Of a DNA stretch of 64,000 bases, positions 47,824 to 58,805 are shown piece by piece. Under the pieces are notes generated by a model. The model made no database searches. It was not told the DNA's origin and saw nothing but the letters and a program-made list of their open reading frames with translations. Where the stretch lies: the NCBI RefSeq assembly GCF_002575655.3, contig NC_053038.3:140880885-140944884 (forward strand). Reading direction: 5' to 3'. Numbering within the stretch: position 1 is the stretch's first letter; the number at the start of each line of letters is the position of its first letter. The DNA is from Aegilops tauschii subsp. strangulata (lineage: Eukaryota > Streptophyta > Magnoliopsida > Poales > Poaceae). Position numbers and translations under genes: made by a program.

Positions 47824-48330
47824 CACTACTGCAAGATGCTGCTAACGCGACACTACGATCAGAGACCCTTTGAAGAAACTGTGTACGATGCATTAATCGC
47901 AAATGGTGATGTAAAAAAAACCATCAAAAAAGATGCAAAATGTTTACGATGAATGATACATCATACACGGTTCAGATTTTAGTTGCGTGTGCCATGAGGG
48001 GCATACGGTTGATCTGTATGAACTGTTTGCGATGAGACAGAACAACAGAAACGGGCAGCCAGATCAAGGTGTGTGCGATATACGGCATACAGTTCACTCC
48101 GATGAACCATTTTGCGATGATTGAGGTGAACACAAACAATTTGGCGTAACAAGATGTGTGTCATACCCGGAAAACAGGTCGGTAATCAGAATTGTGTGCG
48201 GTCATTTTAGACAGCCCATACGGTCATTTTTTGTGAATTGTGTGCTCGTCAGGGCACACAGTTCAACAAAGCAACCTTTGGGCGATAATGTAGAAGATCT
48301 CTGTCGAATACATATTACTAACCGTCTGCG
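47824..48330. repeat. Left terminus and subterminal repeats of CACTA-B
   Basis: Terminal 70 bases match, in reverse orientation, the right end of CACTA-A at 44329, including ATGCTGCTAA, GCGACACTACGATCAGAGAC and CTTTG.. AAACTGTGT. Beyond it are degenerate units such as GAACTGTTTGCGATGA near 48018, CATACAGTTCACTC near 48087 and GGGCACACAGTTCAAC near 48254. The 3-bp duplication would be TCT (47821-47823), but the partner is outside the window. Confidence 0.85.
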
Positions 48331-48374
48331 ATGAGATTGACAAGATAAATAGAGATATATACAGTCTGCTTAAT

Positions 48375-48755
48375 TTAGTCCTTCTTGTTGTTGTTGTTGT
48401 TGTTGTTGGATGGCCCCCCGACATCATCTTGGCGAGGACACTTCTTGCCGCTGACCGTTGGATTTTCATCGCCGCCGCCGCCGTCATCGTCATTGTTGTG
48501 GTCGTCATCCTCCTCCTCGTTCGACCATTCCTCCTGATCATCATCGTCGTCCTCTTCGTCGTCCTCCGATGGATCCTCATTCGTCTGGTTGTCGTCTGAC
48601 GACTCCGGAGGCGGCGTCCCTTCCATGAACCGGATATAATCAAGGTATGGGCTCGATGCCAGACTCATGGAAGACGAGCGAGATGATTCCGATGTTGACC
48701 TATCATCGGGTGCCACACTGCTAGCCGAACTATCGTCCTCGATGTCGCTCGACAT
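48375..48755 (-). CDS. Acidic, low-complexity protein in CACTA-B
   Basis: An intact 126-residue frame starting MSSDIEDDSSASSVAP. A Ser/Asp-rich N-terminus leads to a short hydrophobic-aromatic motif, SPYLDYIRFMEG. Long acidic runs follow (EDDEEDDDDDQEEW, NEEEDDDHNNDDD), then a basic patch (GKKCPRQDD) and a seven-residue Asn run encoded by a (TTG)n microsatellite at 48382-48410. The nearer ATG is chosen over one at 48851 because its context (GCAACCATGTCG) is better and upstream sequence looks like a leader. I do not recognise a family. Highly charged accessory proteins do occur in CACTA elements; nuclear or DNA-contact roles would be guesswork. It is the only undamaged frame of this element. 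Confidence 0.5.
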   Translation of the reverse strand: MSSDIEDDSSASSVAPDDRSTSESSRSSSMSLASSPYLDYIRFMEGTPPPESSDDNQTNEDPSEDDEEDDDDDQEEWSNEEEDDDHNNDDDGGGGDENPTVSGKKCPRQDDVGGPSNNNNNNNKKD

Positions 48756-49252
48756 GGTTGCAGAATGTGTGCCAGTGTGTAGCGCGGCCTGCCGGGGACG
48801 ATGAAGATGGTGGACACTTAAGCGCGGTATGCAGAGAAGAGGAACTGCCAATTGAAGCGGGTTTTTTTGCGCGGGGGGGGGGGGGGATTGAAGCGGGGGT
48901 TGACGTATTATCTAACCGCTGATATAATGAACCGCAATTATTTGTACCCAGTCGCTCCAAATTCTCGGGGTTGCGCAGGACTCCTATTGGCTATTTGGCT
49001 GGTTTCCTTTTTCAGGAGAAAAACAAGGAATGAGTTTTGGGATTATGCACTGGTACCGGTACGAACGGAGCAGGACATTTGGCAAGCAATACATTGAGCT
49101 CTTCCTATTGATAAAGCGAGTAATAATCAAACTAGAAAGGAAAAGAAAAAAGACAAAGAAAAATATCTACACGTATCTTCGCGTAACATCAATGGCAGAT
49201 GACCTAGATGTGCATTACTTAGAGCACATCTAGATGTGCTTTAGCAATACTG

Positions 49253-51623
49253 TCAAACAAAACCCTGGATCATCATTGCAAACAGCGCATAGAACATGGC
49301 TAATGCGACGACCACAACTACACATGCTAGTTCCTTCTTGTCTCTTGCTTTCATCTGTTGCCTGTGATTGATTCTTTCTTGCTTCATCGTACTGATTGTA
49401 CATTCCAGATCAGCCAGTTTCTTCTTCAGCTTTACGTTATCTTCTGCGAGCTTGGTGATAACACTCTGAGCCCTGCCATGCCATTCTTCATCCAGCCAGT
49501 TAACAAAGGCACAAGCCTCATATGCCTGCCAATGTTAAATAGTATTCAAGATGAGCGGTGGCATTAACTGAAGTAAAATGATGAACTTAATTAGCACTAA
49601 CCTCTAAGGGGCAACTGAGAAACCGCCTGTCAATGTAGAATCCCTCCATGCATACACGTCGAGCGGGAGTGTGCCCGTGCACACAACTCAACTTTTGGTA
49701 CTTCTCGGTGGCGCAAAACTCGGAGTCGAACTGGTGTTGCGGGAGTCTGGAGTCATGCTCTGGATAAGGTGGCAGATCGCTTTCCTCGGGGGGGGGGGGG
49801 GGGCGAGGGGGGTCATTTGATTGCTCTCTGACTATAGCGCCAGAAAGGCTCCTGTCTACTAGGACTACGTTGGTATTTCCCCAAAGAGGAAGGAATGATG
49901 CAGAACAACGACGGTAGGTATTTCCCTCAGTGAAGAAACCAAGGTTATCGAACCAGTAGGAGAACCAAGCAACACAACGTAAACATCACCTACATACAAA
50001 TAACAACACCTCGCAACCCGACGTGTTAAAGGGGTTGTCAATCCCTTTCGGGTAACACTGCCAGAAATTGGTAATAGATTGAAATAATAGATCGCAAATA
50101 AAATAAAGTGCAGCAAAGTATATTTTTGTAATTTTGGTTTAATAGATCTGACTAAAAATGCAAAGGAAAAGTAGATCACAAGCAAATATATGAGGAAGAA
50201 GACCCGGGGGCCGTAAGTTTCACTAGTGGCTTCTCTCGAGAAAGATAGCAAACGGTGGGTAAACAAATTACTGTTGGGCAATTGATAGAACCTCAAATAA
50301 TTATGACGATATCCAGGCAATGATCATTACATAGGCATCACGTCCAAGATTACTAGACCGACTCCTGCCTGCATCTACTACTATTACTCCACACATCGAC
50401 CGCTATCTAGCATGCATCTAGTGTATTAAGTTCATGGAAAAACAATGTAATGCAATAAGAACGATGACATGATGTAGACAAGATCCATTTATCTATTGCG
50501 TAGATATAGATCCCATCTTTTTATCCTTAGTATCAACGATACATACGTGTTGTTTCCCTTTCTGTCACTGGGATCAAGCACCGTAAGATCGAACCCACTA
50601 CCGGGTACCTCTTCCCGTTGCAAGATAAATAGATCAAGTTGGCCAAACAAAACCAAAATATCAGAGAAGAATACGAGGCTATAAGAGATCATGCATATAA
50701 GAGATCAAAGAAACTCAAATAACTTTCACGGATATAAAAAGATATGCGTGATCATAAACTCAAAGTTCATCAGATCCCAACAAACACACCGCAAAAAGAG
50801 TTACATCATATGGATCTCCAAGAGACCATTGTATTGAGAATTCAGTGAGAGAGAGAAAGCCATCTAGCTACTAACTACGGACCCGAAGGTCTACAAAGAA
50901 CTACTCACGCATCATTGGAGAGGCGCCAATGGAGGTGGTGAATCCCATCCGAGATGGTGACTAGATTGGATCTAGTGGTTCTGGACTCTGCGGGCGCTGG
51001 ATGAATATTTCATCGACTCCCCTAGGGTTTTGGTATTTTTGGGGTATTTATAGAGAAAATAGGCGGTCCGGGGGGCACCCGAGGTGGGCACAACCCACCA
51101 GGGCGCGCCTGGGCCTCCTGGCGCACCCTGGTGGGTTGTCCCCTCCTTGGGACTCCCCCCAGGTGCAACCAGGGCCCGTTGTGTTCCTTCTGGCCCATAA
51201 AAATTCTCCGTGGAGTTTCGTGGCATTTGGACTTCGTCTGATATTGATTTCCTGCAATGTAAAAAAACATGGAAAACGACAAGTGGCACTTGGCACTATG
51301 TCAATAGGTTAGTACCAAAAAATGATATAAAATGACTATAAAATGATTATAAAACATCCAATATTGATAATAAAACAACATGGAACAATAAAAAATTATA
51401 GATACGTTGGACATGCATCATCATTCAGGACGGATTCAGCAAGGAGCTATAGTTTGGATATGCTAAAAAAGATCGGGATAGATTGGAACCTGACAGGACG
51501 GTTCGGATCCGTAGTACACCGCCTTCTAATGACCTTAGGCAAGTGCACGGCAACGACCGCCGTCCTGGCGGCGATACGAGCAAGAGCAGCCGCACCGAAA
51601 CCATCAGCACTACTCGTCTGCAT
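49253..51623 (-). pseudogene. GRF-type zinc-finger protein with C-terminal membrane segment, split by a solo LTR
   Basis: Minus strand, first exon with ATG at 51623 (MQTSSADGFGAAALARIAART), running to a TAG at 51449-51447. A solo LTR (49853-51420) then separates it from the rest. Downstream, an exon ending at 49602 (GAG before GTTAGT) joins in frame to the last exon, 49525-49253 (after TTGGCAG). Across the join lies CVHGHTPARRVCMEG ... RRFLSCPLE / AYEACAFVNWLDEEW, a Cys-His-Cys-Cys arrangement like GRF zinc fingers. Next comes a coiled coil (LAEDNVKLKKKLADLE), then a hydrophobic tail (ELACVVVVALAMFYALFAMM) that could anchor it in a membrane. Similar proteins are abundant in grass transposon DNA. 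A 16-base G run at 49788 adds doubt about the frame. Whether the first exon belongs is inference. Confidence 0.65.
49853..51420 (-). repeat. Solo LTR inserted in the GRF-type gene
   Basis: On the minus strand it begins TGATGCATGTCCAACGTATC at 51420 and ends GTAGTCCTAGTAGACA at 49853, 1568 bp. It shares blocks with the LTR at 7589, for example the CACTAGTGGCTTCTCTCGAG block near 50221 and the AGGTAGTTTATCC-type region. Flanks GCTCC (left) and TCATT (right) do not match as a target duplication, so an end may have been altered or the solo form arose between two elements. Confidence 0.8.
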
Positions 51624-51639
51624 TCCCCCAATGTCAGCG

Positions 51640-52508
51640 CCACGCAAGGGAATTTGGAGGCTATGTAGGGACTTGGGGGAAACGGGGAAACTGTGGAGAT
51701 AAGATAACGGTCGGGAACTACTTATGGCACTATATGTTGTATACGGCACACTGTTTATATACATGTCGTTTGTGTTTGGTATTACAACGTCACACACGAT
51801 TTCCGCACCAAACCGTGTGAGAAGACAACGTAGGTTAGACACGGTTGCCGTTACATAACCGTATGTGATGTACTACCCTGTCCATATAATTGAGTTACTG
51901 TGAGATACCGTGTAAATAGCCGCTCTGCGGTTACTCGTAAAAAAAATAGCCGCCCTGCATATAGAGATGGCGGCAGCCTAGGCAGCGGCTACCGGAGAAG
52001 AGGTCAATCCTTGGTCGATGGGCGGTGCCGGCATCATAGGAGGTCAATCCTTGGTCTGCGGTGGGAGATAGGAGGAGCTCAACCATCGAGGTCGGTGGCG
52101 GCGTGATTCGAGCACATCCATCGCGGTCGATGGCGGGATAGTGGAGGTCAAACTTCAGGCGGCAGCCGCACTAAGATTTGCTCCTCGACCCTGCTGTCTT
52201 GGCGTGCCGCCGCATCGTGCTTCTCTGTCTGCTGGGTGGAGGTCGCTGCGTGGCTAATTAATTAAGGTATTCTTTTCGTGAGTGGCTTAATTAAGGTATT
52301 CAATTCCTAAGGATAGTGTTGTACTAGTACTCTGCGTGTAAATTGACTGGCCATTAATTTTTGTCATTGCACGTCTGGATAACAACATGGAGCGCCCCTA
52401 GTAATTATGAAAATAAAACCTTGTGATTTATGCACGCATCTTTCGGCAGCAGTTAATCCGTGTATTAATGTTGTTGTTTTGTTTTTAATTACCATTCGTG
52501 TGCTGTAG
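51640..52508 (+). other. Spacer and leader before the transposase gene
   Basis: CACTA-type short motifs (GTCACACACGATTTC, ACCAAACCGTGTGAG) lie at 51790-51830. A GC-rich stretch with a repeated AGGTCAATCCTTGGT (near 51998 and 52042) may be the transposase leader. It then becomes AT-rich with a duplicated TTAATTAAGGTATTC near 52258 and 52287, as in an intron, and ends in TGCTGTAG, a good acceptor directly before the ATG. No gene is visible on the other strand apart from the first exon of the GRF-type gene. Confidence 0.5.
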
Positions 52509-55500
52509 ATGGAATGATCTCGATGGATGAAGAATCGGAAAACCGCAGATTTTATCAATGGCATGACAGAGTTCATGAATTTGGTTGAAAGTACAAAGAG
52601 GAGAATTGGTGATGCGGATTACATCCTGTGTCCATGTACTAATTGTGCCAATACAGAGCCACATGAAGTTGCAGATGTCCAGATGCACTTAGTCTCTAGG
52701 GGATTCATGGATGGATATACATGTTGGACCAGACACGGTGAAGAGGAGGTCATGGATGAAGATACCCAGGGCAGCGAGATGCCAAACCCCGATCAGTGTC
52801 ACACGGATGTTGAATATAACATCGGGGTAGAGGCGTCAAGCTACCAATGAAACACCGGAAAGCCGAAACGCCCACAGGAAAACCAAGACGTTGACCCAGA
52901 TGACGACGATCTTGATATGCCAGATTTTGCTGCTATGATTGCAGATTTCAAGGGCCCAAAAAAGGATATGATTGGGTACAAGGATCTGCCAACCATTGAT
53001 GCGTACTCCAAGAAAGAATTGTATCCAGGTTGCAAAAAGAAATATTCCAAGTTGAGTGCCACCCTAGCGCTTCTCAGATTTAAAGCAGCAAACGGTCTAT
53101 CAAACAAGGGCTTTAGAGAGATGTTAGGTCTTTTCCAAGAAATTCTTACGGAAGATAATGTGCTCCCTAGAAGCACGAATGAAGCGAAGAAAATTGTCTG
53201 CCCATTGGAACTTGAAGTACAGAAGATACACGCTTGTGTGAATGATTGTATATTGTACCGTGGTGAGTACAAAGATTTGCGTGCATGTCCCACATGCAAG
53301 CATGCATGATACAAGCGCAGGAGAGCAAAGGACAAGTACAAATTGGACGACGAGATCAAGACAGGAATCCCATTCAAGGTTGTTTGGTACTTGCCTTTAA
53401 TTCCAAGGTTGAGGCGTTTGTTTGCAAACCCTAGAGAGGCAAAGAGGTTGGCATCATGATGAGTGAATTGCAGATAAGTTTATGAGGCACCCGAAAGATG
53501 GGGCTCAGTGGGAATTAATCAACAACCAGTTTGAAAAATTTGCCAAGGATCCTAGAAGTATAAGGCTCGGGGAGTGTACTGATGGGATGAATCCTTTTGG
53601 CGATATGAGCACCAATCACAACACATGGTCGGTGCTTCTGTGCATATATAACCTAGCTCCTTGGTTGTGTATGAAGAAAAAATACATTATGATGTCAATG
53701 ATTATCCAAGGCCCGAAGCAACCTAGAAATGACATCAACATTTACTTTCAGCTACTGGTAGAAGAACTTCTGACAGTGTGGATAGATGTGCCGGCTGTAA
53801 AATGTTATGATGCTTACAAAAAGGAGATTTTTGATCTACATGCGATGCTGGTGCACACCATTCTAGATATGCCGACATTAGGCAACACATCAGGGCAGAA
53901 AACAAAGGGAGATGTAGGGTGTGTCACATGCATGGATAGGTCAGCTAGCAGAAGACTTCCCAACTCGCACAAAACCGTGTATTTGCGTCATCATAGGTTC
54001 TTACGGAAAACTCACCCATACCAAAAGATGAAAGCTGAATTTGATGGTACGGCAGAGGCAGGTGTGGGCCCAAGACCCTATGAAGGGGAGGTGGTCCACA
54101 ACATGGCTAAAAAATTAATATTGTGCTTGGCAAGAACCACCCTTTGACGGTGAAACAAACACCCAAGGGTCAAGTGTTTAAGAAGAAATTGGTGTTCTGG
54201 AAATTACCTTACTGGGAGATTCTACGTGTACGTCACTGCATCGATGTCATGCACGTAGAGAAGAATGTATGTGAAAGCATCCTTGGTACTCTGCTCAAGA
54301 TTGAAGGTAAAAGAAAGGATGGTGACGGTTCACGGCTCGATATGCTTGCTGATCAATCAAAACGCAAGAGTGAAGCAGAAGATGATGACAAATTCATCAA
54401 AGCTTGCCAGAGTAACAATTTCAGTACAAAAGAAGCAACACAGTTCTTCACCTATTTTTTGTCAGTTAAGACACCCTCTTCCTACTGCGCAAACATCAGA
54501 AGTCTCGTGGTTGTGAGCTCAGGTAAAATGAAGTTGGGACACATGAAGTCACATGATTGCCATGTAATGTTGACACAAATCCTCCCAGTGGCCATCAGGA
54601 ATCTGATGGACAAAGATATAAGAAACACACTCATTGACCTCTGTGATTTCTTCAACCAACTATGGCAGAAAGTTGTAGATCCTGAAGAGTTGGATCATAT
54701 GCAAGATGATATTGCAAGAATATTGTCCAACCTAGAGATGTTTTTCCCACCGTCATTCTTTGATGTCATGGTCCATCTCACTGTGCACCTTGTCAACAAG
54801 ACAAAGTATTATGGTCAAGTGTTTCTTCGCAACATGTATCCCTTCAAGTGCTTCATGGGAATACTCAAGCGCTTTTGTCGGAACCGAAACCATCCAGAGG
54901 CAAGAATCCTACAAGGTTATACCACGGAGGAGGTGGTTGAGTTTGGCACCGAATACATGAAACAAAGACCTATAGGTTTGCCCCTCTCTCGCCACGAGGG
55001 AAGGCTGAAAGGTAAGCCGGTCCTTGCTGGCACGCAAATGGCTGCACCCGGAGAATTGGAAGAGAAAGCCCAGTTGTCGGTATTGCTTAACAGCCCGGTT
55101 CTTAGCGCTTATGCCAAAGAACACTTGGCGGAGATACGCCAAAGCTTCTTACCAGTGGTGCCTTCATCAGATGTGGAGATGAAGGAGCATGCTAAGAACT
55201 ACGCCGAATGGCTGAAGAATCGTTTGGCACAAGGATCCATCGATGACATTGCTACGTGGTTGGCACAAAATCCATCACCTACAGTGTTGACATACCAAAC
55301 ATATGAAATAAATGGATACACGTTCTACACTGAGGAACATGATCAGAAGAGCTCATATTAGAACAGCTGTGTTTGAATAGAATGCATGACTGTAAATGAA
55401 GCTGATAAAAGGGTATACTGCGGAACCATCTAAGAGATTTGGGAGCTTGACTATGTGAAAGTTAAGGTGGCATTATTCAGGTGCGCATGGCTCCCTCTTG

Positions 55501-55838
55501 GTCAGGTAAGGATTGATGAGTACAGGAAGACCTGTGTTAACAGGACAACGATGGCATATCACGCGGACCCATTCATTCTTGCCAGCAATGCTACCCAGAT
55601 TTTCTTTGTGGATGACCCCTTACATAAGAACTGCCATTTAGTGATGCATGGGAAGATAAGGGTACTGGGTGTCGACGATGTTGCCGATGAGGACGAGTAC
55701 GATGAATTTAATGAGATGCCAGCCAAGGGATCATGCACCAGTGTAACAGAGAAGCGTAAAATCATCATAAAACCCAAGTTCATTCGGGGTCAACGTAATG
55801 ATCTGAGTTCCCCCATGTACATGGGAATTAAGCCATAG
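52509..55838 (+). pseudogene. CACTA transposase, TNP2 type (En/Spm TnpD-like)
   Basis: This enzyme would cut CACTA ends and join them to a 3-bp target. The N-terminal transposase-associated domain has CPCTNCAN near 52632. The tnp2 core follows, from CKKKYSKLSATLALLRFKA near 53028 through HACVNDCILYRGEY and CPTCKHA, DGMNPFGDMS near 53580, RHCIDVMHVEKNVCESILGT near 54232 and LPVAIRNLMDKDIRNTLIDL. Then come a DUF4218-like part (MFFPPSFFDVMVHL) and a DUF4216-like end (IWELDYVKVKVALFRC near 55441). Breaks: TGA near 52515, 52848 and 53308, a frameshift between 53310 and 53480, another near 54110, and stops near 55359, 55377 and 55431. Upstream TGTAG at the ATG suggests a 5' intron. About 1100 codons in all, normal for the family. 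Inactive as it stands. Confidence 0.95.
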
Positions 55839-56002
55839 GACTAGTCTTTATGCCTACCCTGCAACTTAATTCATTCAATTTAGAATTGTCACGTGTATTG
55901 AATTTGTGAATTATGCCTGGTTTTCTGTTGATGTAAGAACCGTTAATATGTTGACCTTGACATGCTATCAGCTCAGGCAATGAATATGAACTGTTTTTTG
56001 TG

Positions 56003-56042
<40 letters not shown>

Positions 56043-56092
56043 CAAAGAGGTAGCACACTCAATTGATCTCACTACAGTATGTGTGAACAAAA
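55839..56092. other. Sequence behind the transposase gene, with a (TTA)n microsatellite
   Basis: AT-rich, probably the 3' untranslated part. A perfect trinucleotide repeat of about 13 units (ATT/TTA) runs 56003-56041. Around 56068 a CACTACAGTATGTG sequence resembles a CACTA terminus, but nothing follows to support it. Confidence 0.7.
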
Positions 56093-56300
56093 ATATGCAA
56101 TCTGGTTTGCGAATAGCACACAGTTCGTTGATGAAAGCCGTGTGCTGACCAAACCCCGCCACCCTGCCCATGATCTAAGTCGTGCTTTCTGATTGGCCAG
56201 AACCCAAACCCCACGGATTGTACGTCTGCACTGTTGGATGCTCCCAGATCGAACGGCGATCCTCATCCCTTTCGACAGCACATGCAGTTCCAGTTGTAAT
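56093..56300 (+). repeat. CACTA-B internal ~200-bp repeat, copy 1
   Basis: Contains AATAGCACACAGTTCGTTGA, GAAAGCCGTGTGC, CTGATTGGCCAGAACCCAAA, CGTACGTCTGCA-like and AGATCGAACGGCGATCCTCA. It shares all these blocks in the same order with the copies at 58806 and 59040, and lies just behind the transposase gene. Confidence 0.85.
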
Positions 56301-56775
56301 TTCATTTTTATGCACAAAATGCACGTTCATCTCAAAAATGTCTTAAATATAGCTAATGATACCTAAAATGCGCCGAAAATCAAACCTGTGGTATAATGGT
56401 GATTGCGTACCGTGGAAATTTTTATGAGGCCAAACGATGAAGTCGCCGGCCACAGGAGTTTGGATTGACACGTCTCCTTTTGGAAACCATGAACCTTCAT
56501 GTGAGATGCTCTGGTTTGGAAGGAGCGGTCATCAAAACTTGTGCCAAACTTTACCAATTTTTTTCCACAGGGTCGTGGGAGAACGCCACGGGCACACATC
56601 GATTTTGATGATGTCTGAACTCCATCTGAATTTCCTTTAATTAAAATACCAACTAGGCCTACGCCAGTGGCCGCACCTCACGACCGAAATGTTTGAAACT
56701 TCTCCCCACTTCTCGAACAAACGGATGAAAACTCACAAAGCGATGCACAAATGATCTGTACACCTTCTTTGCTAG
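56301..56775. other. CACTA-B internal sequence without a gene
   Basis: Continues copy 1 of the internal repeat with an AAATGCGCC...AATCAAACC stretch that also follows copy 3 near 59316. Small open frames on both strands (for example 56599-56363) have no recognisable features. Confidence 0.5.
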
Positions 56776-57257
56776 GCTGATAGTAAGGGGGTATCATAGC
56801 TAGTATCATGCATGCCAACTAGGAAATTTTGATGAGCTATCATAGAATTAAATGAAGAAGGAGAGGGTTAAGTATCATATCATGAAACCATATCATAATA
56901 AATTCTATGCTACTATGTGTCATGCATGACAATATAAATAAAGTACTACATATGATAATAGCTACTCTATGATACTATGCATTGGACTAGCTACAGTGGG
57001 AGTAAGTTCAGCAGTAACATCGAGTCCAACTCAACAAATTTGCTTATGTGGCAATGAGTTAATGAGGAGAGAGGTATTTTGAGTAACTGAGCTAGTTACT
57101 GTAACATCACATGTCCCAATGCAATATGAGTCTATAAACTAATAAATGAGGCTTTGCGTGTTACCATACTTATGTTACTACCCACTATGAAAGGTCGTAA
57201 CATAGTCTAGGGATATGTGTATGTTACTAGTGTATGTTACTCTCCATTGTGGCTAGT
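56776..57257. mobile_element. Two adjoining Tourist-like MITEs
   Basis: The first (about 56776-56990) begins GCTGATAGTAAGGGGGTATCATAG and ends CTATGATACTATGCATTGGACTAGC, roughly inverted. The second (about 56986-57257) begins CTAGCTACAGTGGGAGTAA and ends TTACTCTCCATTGTGGCTAG, a clear inverted pair. They overlap or abut around 56988, so one probably inserted at the end of the other. Non-coding. Confidence 0.7.
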
Positions 57258-57261
57258 CTTA

Positions 57262-57551
57262 GAGCAAGTACAATAGAGTGAAATAAGCAGGCTATAAGGA
57301 ATAGAATAATATATATGTGCTTATTAGTTGGAGGAAAGAGAAGAGGAGAGAGAAGAGAAGTGGGCTCTTGGTTAGTAGAGCCAGCTGCAACACGAGACCC
57401 AAGACACTTTGTGAGGATGTAAGGTGGGCTAACTACTGATAAACTAGTACGTATTTAAAACTTATTATTGTACATGCCCGCTAAGAGGTTGGTTATATAT
57501 GACATGGCAACTTCTTATAGATGACCGTTGGCTGTATTATTAACCATGCTC
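57262..57551. mobile_element. Tourist-like MITE with TTA duplication
   Basis: 290 bp with short inverted ends, GAGCAAGTACAAT left and the reverse complement of GAGCATGGTTAAT right, flanked by TTA at 57259-57261 and 57552-57554. Ends and duplication fit PIF-Harbinger derived MITEs. Non-coding. Confidence 0.85.
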
Positions 57552-57593
57552 TTAGTGAGGTAGCTAGTATATCATAGACTAGCTAGTATTATA

Positions 57594-58177
57594 CTCCCTC
57601 CTTTCCGGTTTAGGCTGGTTGTAATGGTAGTATGGTCAGCGGTATCATGCATGCCAACTAGACTTTCTGGATGATGTGGCACACAATTAAATGAGGAAAG
57701 AGAGGATGTGGTATCATATTAAATGTTGTACTACTTTGTGTGATGCATGACAATTAATAAGGCAACCTAAGATACTAACTTATGATAATATGCATTACGG
57801 AAGTAGTATCATACACTAGTATATATCATATGCATGATACTAGTATATGATACTCCCCATTACAACCAGCCTTATAGGGCTCAATTAAAAAATCTCACCA
57901 ACCAAGGTAGATGGTGAGTGGTGGAATACTTTTTTTAGTTTGCAAAAACACCCAATTAATGCTTTTGTTTTCCTCAAAAAATTATGTTTTCGAATGTATT
58001 AATTGCAATACATGCATGCATAAAGTACATGCATTGGTCAACTTTCTCTTAATACTTGCATGCAATGATTTAATGCACTTTGGAATCTGAAGATGTGATG
58101 GGGAACAACCAAATTGAGCCTTATAAAATGGAAAAACTAAAATTTTGAGATAAGCCTATAAACCGGAAAGGAGGGAG
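57594..58177. mobile_element. Stowaway MITE interrupted by another MITE
   Basis: Begins CTCCCTCCTTTCCGGTTTA and ends TAAACCGGAAAGGAGGGAG, flanked by TA on both sides: the Tc1/mariner (Stowaway) pattern. Its own sequence is about 322 bp; the remainder is the nested Tourist-like MITE at 57613-57871 plus one TTA. Confidence 0.92.
57613..57871. mobile_element. Tourist-like MITE nested in the Stowaway element
   Basis: 259 bp with inverted ends GGCTGGTTGTAATGG and CCATTACAACCAGCC, flanked by TTA at 57610-57612 and 57872-57874. An inverted, truncated relative lies at 58180-58429. Confidence 0.92.
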
Positions 58178-58179
58178 TA

Positions 58180-58429
58180 TATATGCATGATACTAGTATA
58201 TGATCGGTAATACCTTCGTAATGCGCGCATGCATAGTATCATAAGTTAGTATCTTAGGTTGCCTTATTAATTGCCATGCATGACACAAAGTAGTACAACA
58301 TTTAATATGATACAACATCATGATATGATACCACGCCCTCTCTTTCCTCATTTAACTGTGTGCCATATCATCCGAAAGGTCTAGTTGGCATGCATCATAC
58401 CGCTTGATACTCCCATATTACGACTAGCC
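58180..58429. mobile_element. Second, inverted copy of the same MITE family (left end lost)
   Basis: Read on the minus strand it follows the MITE at 57613 closely: GGCTAGTCGTAATATGGGAG, GTATGATGCATGCCAACTAG, CACACAGTTAAATGAGGAAA, GTTGTACTACTTTGTGTCAT and CAACCTAAGATACTAACTTA. It stops at the Stowaway right end without its own second terminus. Confidence 0.85.
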
Positions 58430-58435
58430 TTATTA

Positions 58436-58775
58436 GGGTGGCCATAGTGGGGGTATCATAGCCAGTATCATGCACTCGGGAATAGCAAATATGATGATGT
58501 GGCAAAGAAGTAGTAACATAGGTAGATACCGTAGCATATATATATATAATAAATGCTATACTACTTTGTGTCATGCATGGCCATAAATACGGTCATCTAT
58601 GATATATACTACTCTATGATACTATATATGCACTATGAAGGTACGTACGTAGTATCATACACTAGTATCATATGCATTATACTATATATAGTATATGATA
58701 CTCCCCACTAAATAAGGCTGGCCATAGTGGTGGTATCATAGCCGACGATGTCATGCACTCGGAAATAGCATACGG
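58436..58775. mobile_element. Further Tourist-like MITE and a truncated copy
   Basis: Begins GGTGGCCATAGTGGGGGTATC and ends GATACTCCCCACTA near 58710. A second start, GGCTGGCCATAGTGGTGGTATC, follows at 58716 with only about 60 bases of the same family (GTCATGCACTCGGAAATAGCA) before CACTA-B sequence resumes. Confidence 0.75.
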
Positions 58776-58805
58776 TTTTCATTCAAACAAAAATATGATG
58801 TTAGG

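Noticed and set aside
48756..48851. Upstream start extending the acidic protein to 158 codons
   Set aside because: The added residues are basic and unlike the rest, and the downstream ATG has the better start context with leader-like sequence before it.
56068..56082. CACTACAGTATGTG as another CACTA terminus
   Set aside because: It lies inside CACTA-B between two of its genes, no terminal repeat or duplication follows, and a five-base CACTA match is common by chance.
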